64,000 nt of DNA from SSSZ01 sp036732025 (GTDB lineage: Bacteria > Pseudomonadota > Gammaproteobacteria > Burkholderiales > Rhodocyclaceae), in the NCBI GenBank assembly GCA_036732025.1, contig DAINDE010000013.1, positions 17,680 through 81,679 on the forward strand. Direction: 5' to 3'. Within the stretch, counting starts at the first letter, position 1; each line of letters opens with the position of its first letter. Below are positions 27,854 through 37,392 of this stretch, in pieces. The notes under the pieces are model-generated. The model was not told the origin of the DNA. It ran no database searches and saw only the letters and a program-made list of their open reading frames with translations. The translations under genes and the position numbers were made by a program.

Positions 27854-29079
27854 GCTTTCAGTTTCTTCGGATACTTGCGCTCGACGTAGCGCTCGATGAT
27901 TTGCTTGAATTCGCCGGCGATGTTGTCGCCCTTCAAGGTGACCGTCTTCTCGCCGTCCTCGTAGACCGGCGCCGAGGGGGCTTCGCCGGTGCCGGGCAGG
28001 GAAATGCCGATGTTGGCGTGCTTGGATTCGCCGGGGCCGTTCACGATGCAGCCCATGACCGCCAGGGTCATGTTCTCGGCGCCGTCGTAACGCAGCTTCC
28101 ACTCGGGCATGCGGGCGCGGACAAAATCCTGCACCTCGCCGGCCAGCTCCTGGAAGAAGGTGCTGGTGGTGCGCCCGCAACCCGGGCAAGCCGCCACCAT
28201 CGGGGTGAAGGCCCGCAGGCCCATGGTCTGCAGAATTTCCTGGGCGACGATCACTTCCTGGCTGCGGGAGCCGCCCGGCTCCGGCGTCAGGGAAACGCGG
28301 ATGGTGTCGCCGATGCCTTCCTGCAGCAGCACAGACAGCGCCGCGGTGGAAGCGACGATGCCCTTGGAGCCCATGCCGGCTTCGGTCAGCCCCAGGTGCA
28401 GGGCGTAATCGGCGCGGGCCGACAGCGAGCGGTAGATGGCGATCAGGTCCTGCACGCTCGACACCTTGCAGGAAAGGATGATCTTCTCCCCGGCCAGCCC
28501 CACCTCCTCCGCCTTGGCTGCCGACTCCAGGGCCGAGGCGACCATGGCGTGGCGCATGATCTCGGTGGCGTCCAGCGGCTCCGGGCGGCGGCTGTTCTCG
28601 TCCATGATGCGGGCCAGCAGGTCCTGGTCGAGGCTGCCCCAGTTGACGCCGATGCGCACCGGCTTGTCGTAGCGGCAGGCGAGTTCGACCATGCGGGCGA
28701 ACTGCTCTTCCTTCTTCTTGCCGAAGCCGACGTTGCCCGGGTTGATGCGGTATTTGGCCAGGGCCTCGGCGCAGGCCGGCTCGTCGCTGAGCAGGCGATG
28801 GCCGTTATAGTGGAAATCGCCGATCAGCGGCACGGCATAGCCCATCTTGTCGAGATGGTCGCGGATCCTGGGCACGGCGGCGGCGGCCTCGGGCGTATTG
28901 ACGGTGATGCGCACCAGTTCCGAGCCGGCCCGGGCCAGTTCGGCGGTCTGGAGGGCGGTGGCCAGGTAGTCGGCGGTATCGGTGTTGGTCATGGCCTGCA
29001 CCACCACCGGGGCGGCGCCGCCCACCGTCACGTCGCCGATCCGGCAGGAGCGGGTCTTCTTGCGCTGCACGAGGCTCAT
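27850..29079 (-). CDS. ispG: 4-hydroxy-3-methylbut-2-enyl diphosphate synthase
   Basis: Predicted 409-aa iron-sulfur enzyme of the non-mevalonate isoprenoid pathway, converting MEcPP to HMBPP. An N-terminal TIM-barrel (VQAMTNTDTADYLAT, LIGDFHYNGH, YRINPGNVGFG) precedes the [4Fe-4S]-binding domain with CPGCGRT and MGCIVNGPGE. Length fits the bacterial two-domain type. Placement rodZ-ispG-hisS is conserved in beta- and gammaproteobacteria. Confidence 0.97.
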   Translation of the reverse strand: MSLVQRKKTRSCRIGDVTVGGAAPVVVQAMTNTDTADYLATALQTAELARAGSELVRITVNTPEAAAAVPRIRDHLDKMGYAVPLIGDFHYNGHRLLSDEPACAEALAKYRINPGNVGFGKKKEEQFARMVELACRYDKPVRIGVNWGSLDQDLLARIMDENSRRPEPLDATEIMRHAMVASALESAAKAEEVGLAGEKIILSCKVSSVQDLIAIYRSLSARADYALHLGLTEAGMGSKGIVASTAALSVLLQEGIGDTIRVSLTPEPGGSRSQEVIVAQEILQTMGLRAFTPMVAACPGCGRTTSTFFQELAGEVQDFVRARMPEWKLRYDGAENMTLAVMGCIVNGPGESKHANIGISLPGTGEAPSAPVYEDGEKTVTLKGDNIAGEFKQIIERYVERKYPKKLKA

Positions 29080-29083
29080 CGGG

Positions 29084-29959
29084 TCAATCCAGGGTCAAAC
29101 GGGCCACGTCACCGCGGGTGTGGGGCGCCAGATCCACGGGTTGGCCGCGCAATACCAGGCGCACGCCCGGGGCGTAGCCGACGACGATGGCGAAGGGTCC
29201 GCTGCCGTCGATCGCCTGCTCGCTGCCCGGCGTTCCGCGCTGTGCGAAGAGCACCTTGCCGGCGCCATCCCGCACCTCGACCCAGGATTCCTTGTCGAAG
29301 TGCAGCCGCAGCACCGGCGCCTCGGCAACGGGCATGGCTGCACCCGGCGGGGCGACGGCAGGCACCGCCGCCTCCGGCGCAGGCACCGCCTGGGGATTGA
29401 GGATCTGCTGCGGCGTCATGCCCGGCGGCAGCACCGGCTCGGGCTGTGTCGGTGCCGGAGACGCGGGCGGTGCCGGCCGGGCGAAGATTTCGGCGACCGA
29501 TTTAACGGAGGACTGAAGATCGGCCAGCCCTCCCGGCATGAAAAAGTAGATGGCGAAGGCGATGACCACCAGGCCGACGCCAAAAAGCGCCACGGCATAG
29601 TCGCGTCGTTGGCCATGGGCGGAAGCCGGCATGGTGGCCGGCGTCGTTTCCGGCAGGTCGAGGCTGGGGGCAGCCGGCGCCAGGACGCTGTCCAGCTGGG
29701 CCATGAGGGCGGCGCCATCCACCTGCACCAGGCGGGCATAGTTGCGGACGAAGCCGCGGATGAAGGTGCTGCCGGGCAGGCCCTGCCAGTCACCGTTCTC
29801 CAGCGCCTCCACCTGGCGCACGCCGAGCTTGAGGACCTGGGCGACGTCGCCGACGCTCATGCCGCGGGCTTCGCGGGCCGCGCGAAGCTGGGCGCCGACG
29901 GACGGCATGGCGGGGAAGCCGGCCTCGCCCCCCTCTTCGGCAAGGATTTCCGCACTCAT
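29084..29959 (-). CDS. rodZ: RodZ-like cytoskeletal/HTH membrane protein
   Basis: Predicted 291-aa protein. An N-terminal helix-turn-helix of RodZ type (about 20-90; GAQLRAAREARGMSVGDVAQVLKLGVRQVEALENGDW) is followed by one transmembrane helix (about 125-145, ALFGVGLVVIAFAIYFFM), a Pro/Ala-rich periplasmic linker and a C-terminal beta-rich domain (DUF4115-like; LRLHFDKESWVEVRDGAGKVLFAQ). RodZ links MreB to the cell-wall elongation machinery. It overlaps pilW by 4 bases and precedes ispG. Confidence 0.9.
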   Translation of the reverse strand: MSAEILAEEGGEAGFPAMPSVGAQLRAAREARGMSVGDVAQVLKLGVRQVEALENGDWQGLPGSTFIRGFVRNYARLVQVDGAALMAQLDSVLAPAAPSLDLPETTPATMPASAHGQRRDYAVALFGVGLVVIAFAIYFFMPGGLADLQSSVKSVAEIFARPAPPASPAPTQPEPVLPPGMTPQQILNPQAVPAPEAAVPAVAPPGAAMPVAEAPVLRLHFDKESWVEVRDGAGKVLFAQRGTPGSEQAIDGSGPFAIVVGYAPGVRLVLRGQPVDLAPHTRGDVARLTLD

Positions 29960-30747
29960 TCGAAATTGCCCTTGAGAAAATCCTGGTACTCGGCGGATTC
30001 GGGGTAACGGGAGCGCAACTGGGCCGCCAGACTGCTTTCCGCGTTGCGGTTGCCGAGCTTGCGCTCGACGCGCAAGGCCAGCCAGAGCGCATCGGGACCG
30101 GGAGGATCGGAAACCTTCAGGATGTCGGTGATGAGCCGGCGCGCCTCTTCCAGGTTGCCCTTGCGGTAGGTCAGGGTCGCCAGCTGGACCCGGGCCAGGA
30201 AGCCGCCCTCGCCCCCGAGGCGGATGGCGGTCTGCAGATAGCTGGCGGCGCCTTCGTAGTCGCCCGCCTTGAGGGCGCAGGTGCCGGCATTGGCGTAGGC
30301 GCGATCGGGCGTGGTGTACAAGGGGTTCTTCACCGCATTGAGGAAATGGGCGATGGATTGCCGCTCCCGCCCGGACTGGCAGAGGAACCAGCCGTAGTTG
30401 TTGCTGATTTCCGGATCGTTGGGCGCCAGGCTCATGGCACGACGGAAAACCCGCTCGGCTTCGTCGTTTTCCCTGAGGTAGGCGTGCACCAGGCCGAGGA
30501 CCGTGTAGGCCGGGGCATAGCCGGAGTCGGCGGCGATGGCGACCTTGAGCTCCTCCAGGGCCACGGCCATATTGCCGGCCTGGAAGTACATGGACCCCAG
30601 TTCCGTATGGATCTTGGCCCGGCTGCGGGCATCGCTGCCATAGGCAGGCGCCTGGGAGGCCGGCGCCACCGCCGTCTGGGCGACGGCGGGAACGGCCATG
30701 GCGGCGAGCAGTGCCGCGAGGGCCAGCTTGCGTTTCAATTCACCCAT
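29956..30747 (-). CDS. pilW: Type IV pilus biogenesis/stability protein PilW (PilF)
   Basis: Predicted 263-aa TPR protein. The signal peptide (MGELKRKLALAALLAAMAVPAVAQ) has no lipobox cysteine, unlike the lipoprotein form in pseudomonads. About six TPR-like repeats follow (ELGSMYFQAGNMAVALEELKVAI, AYTVLGLVHAYLRENDEAERVFRRAMSLAPNDPEISNNYGWFL). PilF/PilW is the secretin pilotin or stability factor. Its place between rlmN and rodZ is the standard location. It overlaps rlmN by one base. Confidence 0.88.
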   Translation of the reverse strand: MGELKRKLALAALLAAMAVPAVAQTAVAPASQAPAYGSDARSRAKIHTELGSMYFQAGNMAVALEELKVAIAADSGYAPAYTVLGLVHAYLRENDEAERVFRRAMSLAPNDPEISNNYGWFLCQSGRERQSIAHFLNAVKNPLYTTPDRAYANAGTCALKAGDYEGAASYLQTAIRLGGEGGFLARVQLATLTYRKGNLEEARRLITDILKVSDPPGPDALWLALRVERKLGNRNAESSLAAQLRSRYPESAEYQDFLKGNFE

Positions 30748-31841
30748 CAGGGTCTGACCTCCTTTAGCGTGAAACTGCGCCCGGCTGTACGCCGGGTCTT
30801 GTCGCGGACCTGCCCGGCCAACTGGCCGCAGGCAGCGTCGATGTCGTCCCCCCGCGTCTTGCGCGTGGTGGTTACGATGCCGGCCGCCATGAGAATATCG
30901 GCGAAACGGCGCACCCGCTCCGCCGGGGAGCGCCGGAAGGGCGAACCCGGGAAGGGGTTGAAGGGAATCAGGTTGAACTTGCAGGGCACGGTCTTGACCA
31001 GCGCCAGCAGCTCGCGGGCGTGGGCGTCGCTGTCATTGATGCCGTCGAGCATCACGTACTCGAAGGTGATGAAGTCCCGCGGCGCCTTTTCCAGATAGCG
31101 GCGGCAGGCAGCCATCAGCTCGGCCAGGGGGTATTTCTGGTTGATCGGCACCAACTGGTCGCGCAGGGCATCGTTGGGCGCGTGCAGGGAGACGGCCAGG
31201 GCCACCGGGCATTCGTCGCGCAGGCGGTCCATGACCGGAACCAGGCCGGAGGTGGACACCGTTACCCGGCGGCGGGAAAGGCCGTAGGCGTTGTCGTCGA
31301 GCATCAGGCGCAGGGCGGTGACCGAGTTTTCGAAATTGGCCAGGGGCTCGCCCATGCCCATGAGGACGACGTTGGAGATGACCCGCTCGTCGCCATGGAC
31401 GACGCCCAGGGCCTCGTTGGCCCGCCACAGCTGGCCGATGATCTCGGCCACGGTGAGGTTGCGGTTGAAGCCCTGCTTGCCGGTGGAACAGAAGGCACAA
31501 TCGAGGGCGCAGCCGGCCTGGGTGGAGACGCACAGGGTGCCGCGGTCGTCCTCGGGGATGAAGACGGTCTCGACGGCGTTGCCGCCGCCGACGTCGATCA
31601 GGAACTTGCGGGTACCGTCGTCGGAGAGCTTGTCGGAAACGACGGCAGGGGGCGCCACGACCGCCTTCGCCTTGAGCTTGTCGCGCAGGCTCTTGGCGAT
31701 GTCGGTCATGGCGTCGAAATCCGCCACCCCCGAACGATGCATCCAGCGCAGCACCTGGCGCGCCCGGAAGGGCTTTTCACCCTGCTCGGCGAACCAGGCG
31801 GTCAGGCCAGCGGCATCGAAATCGAGGAGATTGACGGTCAT
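30747..31841 (-). CDS. rlmN: Dual-specificity RNA methyltransferase RlmN
   Basis: Predicted 364-aa radical-SAM enzyme making m2A at 23S A2503 and in tRNAs. The CxxxCxxC cluster is CALDCAFC, preceded by FIPEDDRGTLCVSTQAG and followed by STGKQGFNRNLTVAEI. Further blocks are MGMGEPLANFENS and SLHAPNDALRDQLVPIN. The start at 31841 (MTVNLLDFDAAGL) opens the family HhH-like N-terminus; the longer frame runs into ndk and is a shadow. It lies 11 bases after ndk. Confidence 0.97.
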   Translation of the reverse strand: MTVNLLDFDAAGLTAWFAEQGEKPFRARQVLRWMHRSGVADFDAMTDIAKSLRDKLKAKAVVAPPAVVSDKLSDDGTRKFLIDVGGGNAVETVFIPEDDRGTLCVSTQAGCALDCAFCSTGKQGFNRNLTVAEIIGQLWRANEALGVVHGDERVISNVVLMGMGEPLANFENSVTALRLMLDDNAYGLSRRRVTVSTSGLVPVMDRLRDECPVALAVSLHAPNDALRDQLVPINQKYPLAELMAACRRYLEKAPRDFITFEYVMLDGINDSDAHARELLALVKTVPCKFNLIPFNPFPGSPFRRSPAERVRRFADILMAAGIVTTTRKTRGDDIDAACGQLAGQVRDKTRRTAGRSFTLKEVRP

Positions 31842-31852
31842 GCGGTTTCGGC

Positions 31853-32281
31853 TCAGCGGCCGCTGTAAGTGTTCATGCCCGGGAAGAAGAAGGCGACTTC
31901 CACGGCAGCGGTTTCGGGGGCGTCGGAGCCATGGACGGCATTGGCGTCGATGGATTCGGCGAAGTCGGCGCGGATGGTGCCCTTGTCGGCCTTCTTGGGG
32001 TCGGTGGCGCCCATCAGCTCGCGGTTCTTGGCGATGGCGTTCTCGCCTTCCAGGCACTGGATCATGACGGGGCCGGAGGTCATGAACTCGACCAGGTCCT
32101 TGAAGAAGGGACGCTCCTTGTGCACGGCGTAGAACTGGCCGGCTTCCTGGGCGGACAGCCAGGTCATGCGGGCGGCGATGATCTTGAGGCCGGCCGCTTC
32201 GAAACGGGAATAGATCTGGCCGATGACGTTCTTCTTGACGGCGTCCGGCTTGATGATGGAGAGGGTGCGCTCGATGGCCAT
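31853..32281 (-). CDS. ndk: Nucleoside diphosphate kinase
   Basis: Predicted 142-aa enzyme balancing NTP and dNTP pools by phosphate transfer. MAIERTLSIIKPDAVKKN and the active-site histidine block NAVHGSDAPETAAVEVAFFF are diagnostic. The start at 32281 is standard. It is the first gene of the minus-strand cluster, with an extended -10 promoter element 40-50 bases upstream; the 11-base spacing to rlmN suggests co-transcription. Confidence 0.98.
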   Translation of the reverse strand: MAIERTLSIIKPDAVKKNVIGQIYSRFEAAGLKIIAARMTWLSAQEAGQFYAVHKERPFFKDLVEFMTSGPVMIQCLEGENAIAKNRELMGATDPKKADKGTIRADFAESIDANAVHGSDAPETAAVEVAFFFPGMNTYSGR

Positions 32282-32321
32282 GGGAAAGCTCCGAATTAAC
32301 AGTGGTTTAGCAAAACTCTGT

Positions 32322-32330
32322 ATTTTATCA
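32322..32330 (-). promoter_or_regulatory. Candidate extended -10 promoter of the ndk-purA cluster
   Basis: Read on the minus strand the sequence is TGATAAAAT (TG-N-TAAAAT), a good extended -10 element 41 bases before the ndk start. No clear -35 box is visible 17 bases further upstream, which an extended -10 promoter can tolerate. Confidence 0.5.
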
Positions 32331-32388
32331 GCTTTTCTCGATCGCCACCCCACGAAATAAGCTGGTGTGGCGAGGACTGCCCGGCAAA

Positions 32389-34341
32389 ATGGCGGCCATG
32401 CGCCGGGCGAGCGCGGGGTCCCGTCCCGCCGCGCCCGGACGCGTGTTCGACGAGATCGGTCAACGCGCCGTAACGCAGGCCAGCTATCGTGCCTCCCTCT
32501 TTGTATTCAGGGACATCGACACCGTGGATGCCAGCGTAACGCTCGACCGGGAAGACGACGCCCCGGCCATCGATACCGAACTGCTCGACATCATCCGCCG
32601 CAAGCGCCTTCATCCCGTTTTTCAGCCGATCATGGATTTCCGGGCCCGGGCCTACATAGGCTTCGAAGGCCTCATTCGCGGCCCCGTGGGATCTCCCCTG
32701 CACACGCCCGGCGCGCTCTTCGCCGCCGCCCGGGCCATCGGCCGCGGGGCCGACCTGGAACATGCATGCCGCGAAACGATCCTGCGAGCCTTCGCCGGCT
32801 TGCGCCTGCCCGGCAAGTTGTTCCTCAACGTGACGCCTGGCTGCCTCAAGGACGAGCGCATGCTTAACGGGGCCACCCGCAACCTGCTGCTCGAGCTCAA
32901 GCTTTCCCCCGGCCGGATCGTCATCGAGCTGACGGAAAACCAGCAGATCACCGACATACCGGAGATCAATGCCATCCTGGCGATCTACCGTGCCCGGGGC
33001 TTTCAGATCGCCATCGACGATCTGGGGGAAGGCTTCGCCAACCTGCGCATGTGGTCTGAGGTGCGGCCCGACTTCGTCAAGATCGACCGCCACTTCATCC
33101 ACGGCATTGCCGACGACCGCATGAAGTTCCATTTCGTGCGGGCCATGCAGGACATCGCCGAGATCAGCGCGGCCCAGATCGTCGCCGAAGGCATAGAGCG
33201 GGAAGAGGACTTCAATCTCCTGCGGGACATGGGCATCGCCTGCGGCCAGGGCTTCTTCCTTGCCAGGCCCGCGGCGGTTCCGCCCAGCCGGCCCACCACC
33301 CAGGCGATGGCCGCCCTCGAGAAGGCCCGCATCGCCCTCTCCCCGGTCGGCGCGCTGGGTGGCAAGCCGGTCACCGCCGAGGCCCTGCTGCGCCCCATCG
33401 AGCCGGTTTCGCCGGATACCCTCAACGAGCGCGTCATCGACCTCTTCAAGGCCGACGCCCAGCTCGACGTGCTGCCCGTGGTCCAGGACGGCAATCCCCT
33501 CGGTCTGATCAATCGCTACACCATCCTCGACCGCTTCGCCCGACCCTTCACCCATGAGCTGTTCGGTCGCCGCTCCTGCACCCAGTTCATGGACCCAGCC
33601 CCCATGGTGGTGGACCACCTGGCAACAGTCCAGGAAATCAGCCTTACCCTGGCCCGCTCGGAAAAACACCATCTGTTCGACGGCTTCATCATCACGGCCG
33701 GGGGCCGCTATCGGGGCGTCGGCAGCAGCCACGACCTGATGGCCATGATCACCGAGATGCAGATCAGCGCCGCCCGTTATTCCAACCCCCTCACCCACCT
33801 GCCCGGCAACGTGCCGATCAACGAGCATATCGACCGTCTCCTGGAAAATCGCGTCGATTTCGTCGCCTGCTACGCCGACATCGACAACTTCAAGCCCTAC
33901 AACGACACCTTCGGCTACCGCGAGGGTGACGAAATCATCCAGGGCCTGAGCCGGCTGGTCCGCGAGCACTGCGACGCCCGTCTCGACTTCGTCGGCCATA
34001 TAGGCGGCGACGACTTCTTCGTCCTGTTCCAGAGCCGGGACTGGGAGGTGCGCTGCCGCAACCTGGTCAGCCACTTCACCGCCTACATCGAAACCCTGCT
34101 GGGACCGTCAATCAAGGCCCAGGGCGGCTTCGTGGCCGATAATCGGCGCGGAGACGCGGTCCTCTTCCCGCCCCCCAGTCTTTCCATCGGCGCCGTCCGC
34201 ATCGAGGGCAGCCAGTACGAATCCCACCGGGAAGTGTCGGCAGCGGCGGCTGCCGCCAAGAAGCATGCCAAGAAAATGGGTGGCGGCACCCTTTTCGTCG
34301 AACGCCGCCAGCTCCGCCTGGCCCACGGCAGCAGCGGCTGA
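32389..34341 (+). CDS. EAL-CBS-GGDEF-like signalling protein
   Basis: Predicted 650-aa cytosolic protein in the order EAL (about residues 60-305), a CBS-domain pair (about 330-455) and a C-terminal GGDEF-like domain (about 470-645). The EAL domain keeps most metal and catalytic motifs (NVTPGCL, ELTENQ, AIDDLG, DFVKIDR, VAEGIE, GQGFF) but the signature reads EGLIR instead of EALIR. The cyclase loop is GGDDF rather than GGDEF/GGEEF, and no RxxD site precedes it. Phosphodiesterase activity is plausible, cyclase activity uncertain. An in-frame GTG at 32365 is an alternative start; neither has a strong ribosome site. Confidence 0.82.
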   Translation: MAAMRRASAGSRPAAPGRVFDEIGQRAVTQASYRASLFVFRDIDTVDASVTLDREDDAPAIDTELLDIIRRKRLHPVFQPIMDFRARAYIGFEGLIRGPVGSPLHTPGALFAAARAIGRGADLEHACRETILRAFAGLRLPGKLFLNVTPGCLKDERMLNGATRNLLLELKLSPGRIVIELTENQQITDIPEINAILAIYRARGFQIAIDDLGEGFANLRMWSEVRPDFVKIDRHFIHGIADDRMKFHFVRAMQDIAEISAAQIVAEGIEREEDFNLLRDMGIACGQGFFLARPAAVPPSRPTTQAMAALEKARIALSPVGALGGKPVTAEALLRPIEPVSPDTLNERVIDLFKADAQLDVLPVVQDGNPLGLINRYTILDRFARPFTHELFGRRSCTQFMDPAPMVVDHLATVQEISLTLARSEKHHLFDGFIITAGGRYRGVGSSHDLMAMITEMQISAARYSNPLTHLPGNVPINEHIDRLLENRVDFVACYADIDNFKPYNDTFGYREGDEIIQGLSRLVREHCDARLDFVGHIGGDDFFVLFQSRDWEVRCRNLVSHFTAYIETLLGPSIKAQGGFVADNRRGDAVLFPPPSLSIGAVRIEGSQYESHREVSAAAAAAKKHAKKMGGGTLFVERRQLRLAHGSSG

Positions 34342-34352
34342 TCCGCCGCCGA

Positions 34353-35939
34353 TCAGGATACTTTGAAGCGACCCAGGGCGCCGTGCAGGTTTTCCGATAG
34401 GTTCGACAGGCTCCGAACTTCCCGGTGAGTCGAACTGATGTCGGCAGCGGTGGCGGCGGCGATGTCTGCGACCACCTGCACGTGGCCGATGACGCCCCGC
34501 GACGCCTCGGCCTGCTGCTGGGTGGCCAGGGAGATTTCATCCATCATGCCGGCCACCGCCGCGACCGCCCCTTCGATATCCTGCAGCATGCCCCCTACAT
34601 CCCGGGCAAAGCGAACGCCATGGGCAGAGGCGGCCCGGGTATTGTCCAGGGTCTGGCTGACGGCGCCGGTCTGCTGGTTGATGTCGAGAAGGATGGATTC
34701 GATGTCGCGGGTGGACACCTGGGTCCGCTCCGACAGTTTGCGCACCTCGTCGGCAACCACCGCAAACCCGCGGCCAGCCTCGCCGGCGCGGGCCGCTTCG
34801 ATGGCGGCGTTGAGGGCCAGCAGGTTGGTCTGTTCGGCAATATCCTGGATGATCCGGCTGACACCGCTGATGCGCTGCACCGCCGCCTGCAGATCGCCCA
34901 TCGCCGCCAGCGACCGGGCCACGTCGCCCTCCATGCCCAGCATCGCCACCACCGCCTTCTGGCCTGTCTCGTTGCCGCGCCGGACCGCCCGCCGGGTCTG
35001 CTCGAGGGCCCCTTCGACGCGCTCGGCGTTGGTGACGAGGCGTTCGATGAGAATCCCCAGCTCGTCGATGGTATCGCGGACCTGATCGACTTTCTCCGAC
35101 TGGATGCGGGAGTTCTGATTGACCGCGTTGGTCATTTCATCCACCCGCTGGGAGGCGCGCTTGACCTCGGCGGAGACGTTGCCAACCTCACCCAGGATTT
35201 GGCCAAAACGGCCGATGAAGCCGTTGATGTGCGCCCCCACCTCGCCCAGTTCATCGCGCCCTTCCGGGAGACGGCTGCGCAGATCCCCCTCGTGGAGGAC
35301 CCGGACCACCTCGGAGAATTCGCCGACCCGCCGCTTCAGGTGGCCGCCGAGGGCGAACTGGAAGGCCAGGATGAGCAACCCGGCCACGAAGAGCGGAAGG
35401 ACGACCAGCCAGATCAGCCGGTCCACGGTATCGCGAAACTCCGCCTTGGCCGCTTCGGCTTCGCCCCCGCTGGCGGCGATCAGGCGGTCGATGTCAGCGG
35501 CCATGGGCTCCAGCAAGGTCTTGTAGATGGCATCGGGAATGCTCATGGCGTCCACCGGGCTCTGGGCGGCAATCCTGATGGCGCTCTCGAACTGGGTCAG
35601 GTAGGACTGCCAGCGGTCTTGCAGCCCGGCGATCTCCGCCCCCCTGGACCCGGCCGTGGCCGCCAACTCGGCCAGGAGGCCGCGGATGCGCTGATCCGCC
35701 GCCATGAGCTTGTCGTGGGACTCGACCGGCATGGGATCGATGCGTGAAGCCGCCAGGGCGACGGCCTTGATTTCCACCAACTGGTGGGCGCTGGCAGTTT
35801 TCTCTTGATAGCGACGGAAGGTGTCGTGCAGCGAGCCCAGGTTGGCAAGCGTGAAGGCGATGACACCAGCAAGCAGAATGGCAGTGGCAACGTTGATCCA
35901 GCGCAAGCGGCTGCGCAGGGAGGCGTTGAATGGAACCAT
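34353..35939 (-). CDS. Methyl-accepting chemotaxis protein
   Basis: Predicted 528-aa transmembrane chemoreceptor. TM1 is about residues 14-34 and TM2 about 188-210, enclosing a helical periplasmic domain of about 150 residues. A HAMP region (LGGHLKRRVGEFSEVVRVLHEGDLRSRLPEGRDELGEVG) leads to the signalling domain with the hairpin QTNLLALNAAIEAARAGEAGRGFAVVADEVRKL (about 365-397). A GGAGG ribosome site precedes the ATG at 35939. It is convergent with the EAL gene, with only 11 bases between stops. The ligand cannot be inferred. Confidence 0.92.
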   Translation of the reverse strand: MVPFNASLRSRLRWINVATAILLAGVIAFTLANLGSLHDTFRRYQEKTASAHQLVEIKAVALAASRIDPMPVESHDKLMAADQRIRGLLAELAATAGSRGAEIAGLQDRWQSYLTQFESAIRIAAQSPVDAMSIPDAIYKTLLEPMAADIDRLIAASGGEAEAAKAEFRDTVDRLIWLVVLPLFVAGLLILAFQFALGGHLKRRVGEFSEVVRVLHEGDLRSRLPEGRDELGEVGAHINGFIGRFGQILGEVGNVSAEVKRASQRVDEMTNAVNQNSRIQSEKVDQVRDTIDELGILIERLVTNAERVEGALEQTRRAVRRGNETGQKAVVAMLGMEGDVARSLAAMGDLQAAVQRISGVSRIIQDIAEQTNLLALNAAIEAARAGEAGRGFAVVADEVRKLSERTQVSTRDIESILLDINQQTGAVSQTLDNTRAASAHGVRFARDVGGMLQDIEGAVAAVAGMMDEISLATQQQAEASRGVIGHVQVVADIAAATAADISSTHREVRSLSNLSENLHGALGRFKVS

Positions 35940-36049
35940 GGAGCCCCTCCAGAATGGGAAGGGGCGAAGGATGCGGGAAGCAGATTACCGCCCTATGACT
36001 GCCCCCTGCGATCATCGGCGCGAAGCCGTCGGCCACGGGCGCCCCGGGC

Positions 36050-36083
36050 AAAAAAAAACGCGCCGCGGTTGCCCGCTGGCGCG
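36050..36083 (-). terminator. Rho-independent terminator of the dctPQM operon
   Basis: Read on the minus strand: stem CGCGCC-(A bulge)-GCGG with a GCAA tetraloop closing on CCGC-GGCGCG, followed by nine T. It lies 26-59 bases after the dctM stop. The GNRA-type loop and long U tract make it strong. Confidence 0.9.
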
Positions 36084-36108
36084 CTCCGAACGCAAGTGCA
36101 GAGGAAAA

Positions 36109-37392
36109 CTACATCATGCCCAGCGTCCTGGGCAGCCAGGTGGACATGGCCGGCCAGTAGGTGACGAGGCCGAGGAAGCAGAGCATGGAGAGCAGCCAGG
36201 GCCAGACCGCCACGGTCAGCTCGGTGATGCCCATCTTGGTGATGCCCGAGGCCACGTAGAGATTGAGGCCCACCGGCGGGTGGCACATGCCGACCTCCAT
36301 GTTCACCACCATCAGGATGCCGAAGTGCACCGGGTCGATACCCAGCTTCACCGCCACCGGGAAGAGGATGGGGGCAAAGATCAGGACGATGGACGACGGC
36401 TCCATGAAGTTGCCGGCCAGCAGCAGGATGATATTGACTGCCAGCAGGAAGGTGATCACTCCCAGGCCATGGCCCAGCATCCAGTCGGCCAGGGCCTGGG
36501 GGATGTTCTCGTTGGTCATGATGAAGGAGAAGAGCACGGCGTTGGTGATGATGTAGAGCAGCATCGCCGACATGTTGGCCGAGTTGAGCAGCACCTTCGG
36601 CACGTCCTTCAGGCCCATGTCCCGGTAAACGAACACCGCCACGACGAAGGCGTAGACCGCGCTCATGGCTGCTGCTTCGGTGGGGGTGATGATACCGGTG
36701 TAGATGCCGCCCATGACCACGACGATGAGGAGCAGGCCCCACACCGACTTGGCGAAGGCGTCCCAACGCTCCGTCCAGGTAGCCTTGGGCTGGCGCGGGT
36801 AATCGAATTTCTTGGCCCGGTACCAGGTGACGCCGCCCAGGGTGGCCGCCAGGGCGAGGCCGGGGATGACGCCGGCCATGAACAGCGCCCCCACCGAGGT
36901 GTTGGTGGCCACCGAGTACATCACCATGACGATGGACGGCGGGATCAGGATGCCCAGGGCGCCGGAGGTGGAGATGACGCCGGCCCCGAAGCGGTTGGGG
37001 AAGCCCGCCTTGACCATGGCCGGCAGCAGGATGGAGCCGATGGCCACCACCGTCGCCGGGCTGGAGCCGGACACCGCCGCGAACAGGGCGCAGGCCAGCA
37101 CGCCGGCGAGGCCGAGGCCGCCGTACCAGTGGCCGACCATGGAGGTGGCGAAGTTGATCATCCGCTTGGCCACCCCGCCATGGGTGAGGAAGTTGCCGGC
37201 CAGGATGAAGAACGGGATGGCCATGATCTCGAACTTCTCGATGCCGGTGAAGAGCTTCAGGGCCACCGACTCCAGGGGTACCTGGGTCATGGTGAACAGG
37301 AAGGTCAGCACGGTCAGGCCGAGGGAGATGGAAATGGGCATGCCGGTCAGCATGAGCACGGCCAGCAGGCCGAAAATCACCAGGGCGTTCAT
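36109..37392 (-). CDS. dctM: TRAP transporter large permease DctM
   Basis: Predicted 427-aa inner-membrane subunit with about 12 helices, carrying the Na+-coupled transport path of a tripartite C4-dicarboxylate (TRAP) transporter. GALGILIPPSIVMVMYSV, AGNFMEPSSIVLIFAPILFPV and GMCHPPVGLNLYV are typical of DctM. The start at 37392 (MNALVIFGLLAVLML) is the family start; upstream frame extension lies in dctQ. It overlaps dctQ by 4 bases. Confidence 0.95.
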   Translation of the reverse strand: MNALVIFGLLAVLMLTGMPISISLGLTVLTFLFTMTQVPLESVALKLFTGIEKFEIMAIPFFILAGNFLTHGGVAKRMINFATSMVGHWYGGLGLAGVLACALFAAVSGSSPATVVAIGSILLPAMVKAGFPNRFGAGVISTSGALGILIPPSIVMVMYSVATNTSVGALFMAGVIPGLALAATLGGVTWYRAKKFDYPRQPKATWTERWDAFAKSVWGLLLIVVVMGGIYTGIITPTEAAAMSAVYAFVVAVFVYRDMGLKDVPKVLLNSANMSAMLLYIITNAVLFSFIMTNENIPQALADWMLGHGLGVITFLLAVNIILLLAGNFMEPSSIVLIFAPILFPVAVKLGIDPVHFGILMVVNMEVGMCHPPVGLNLYVASGITKMGITELTVAVWPWLLSMLCFLGLVTYWPAMSTWLPRTLGMM

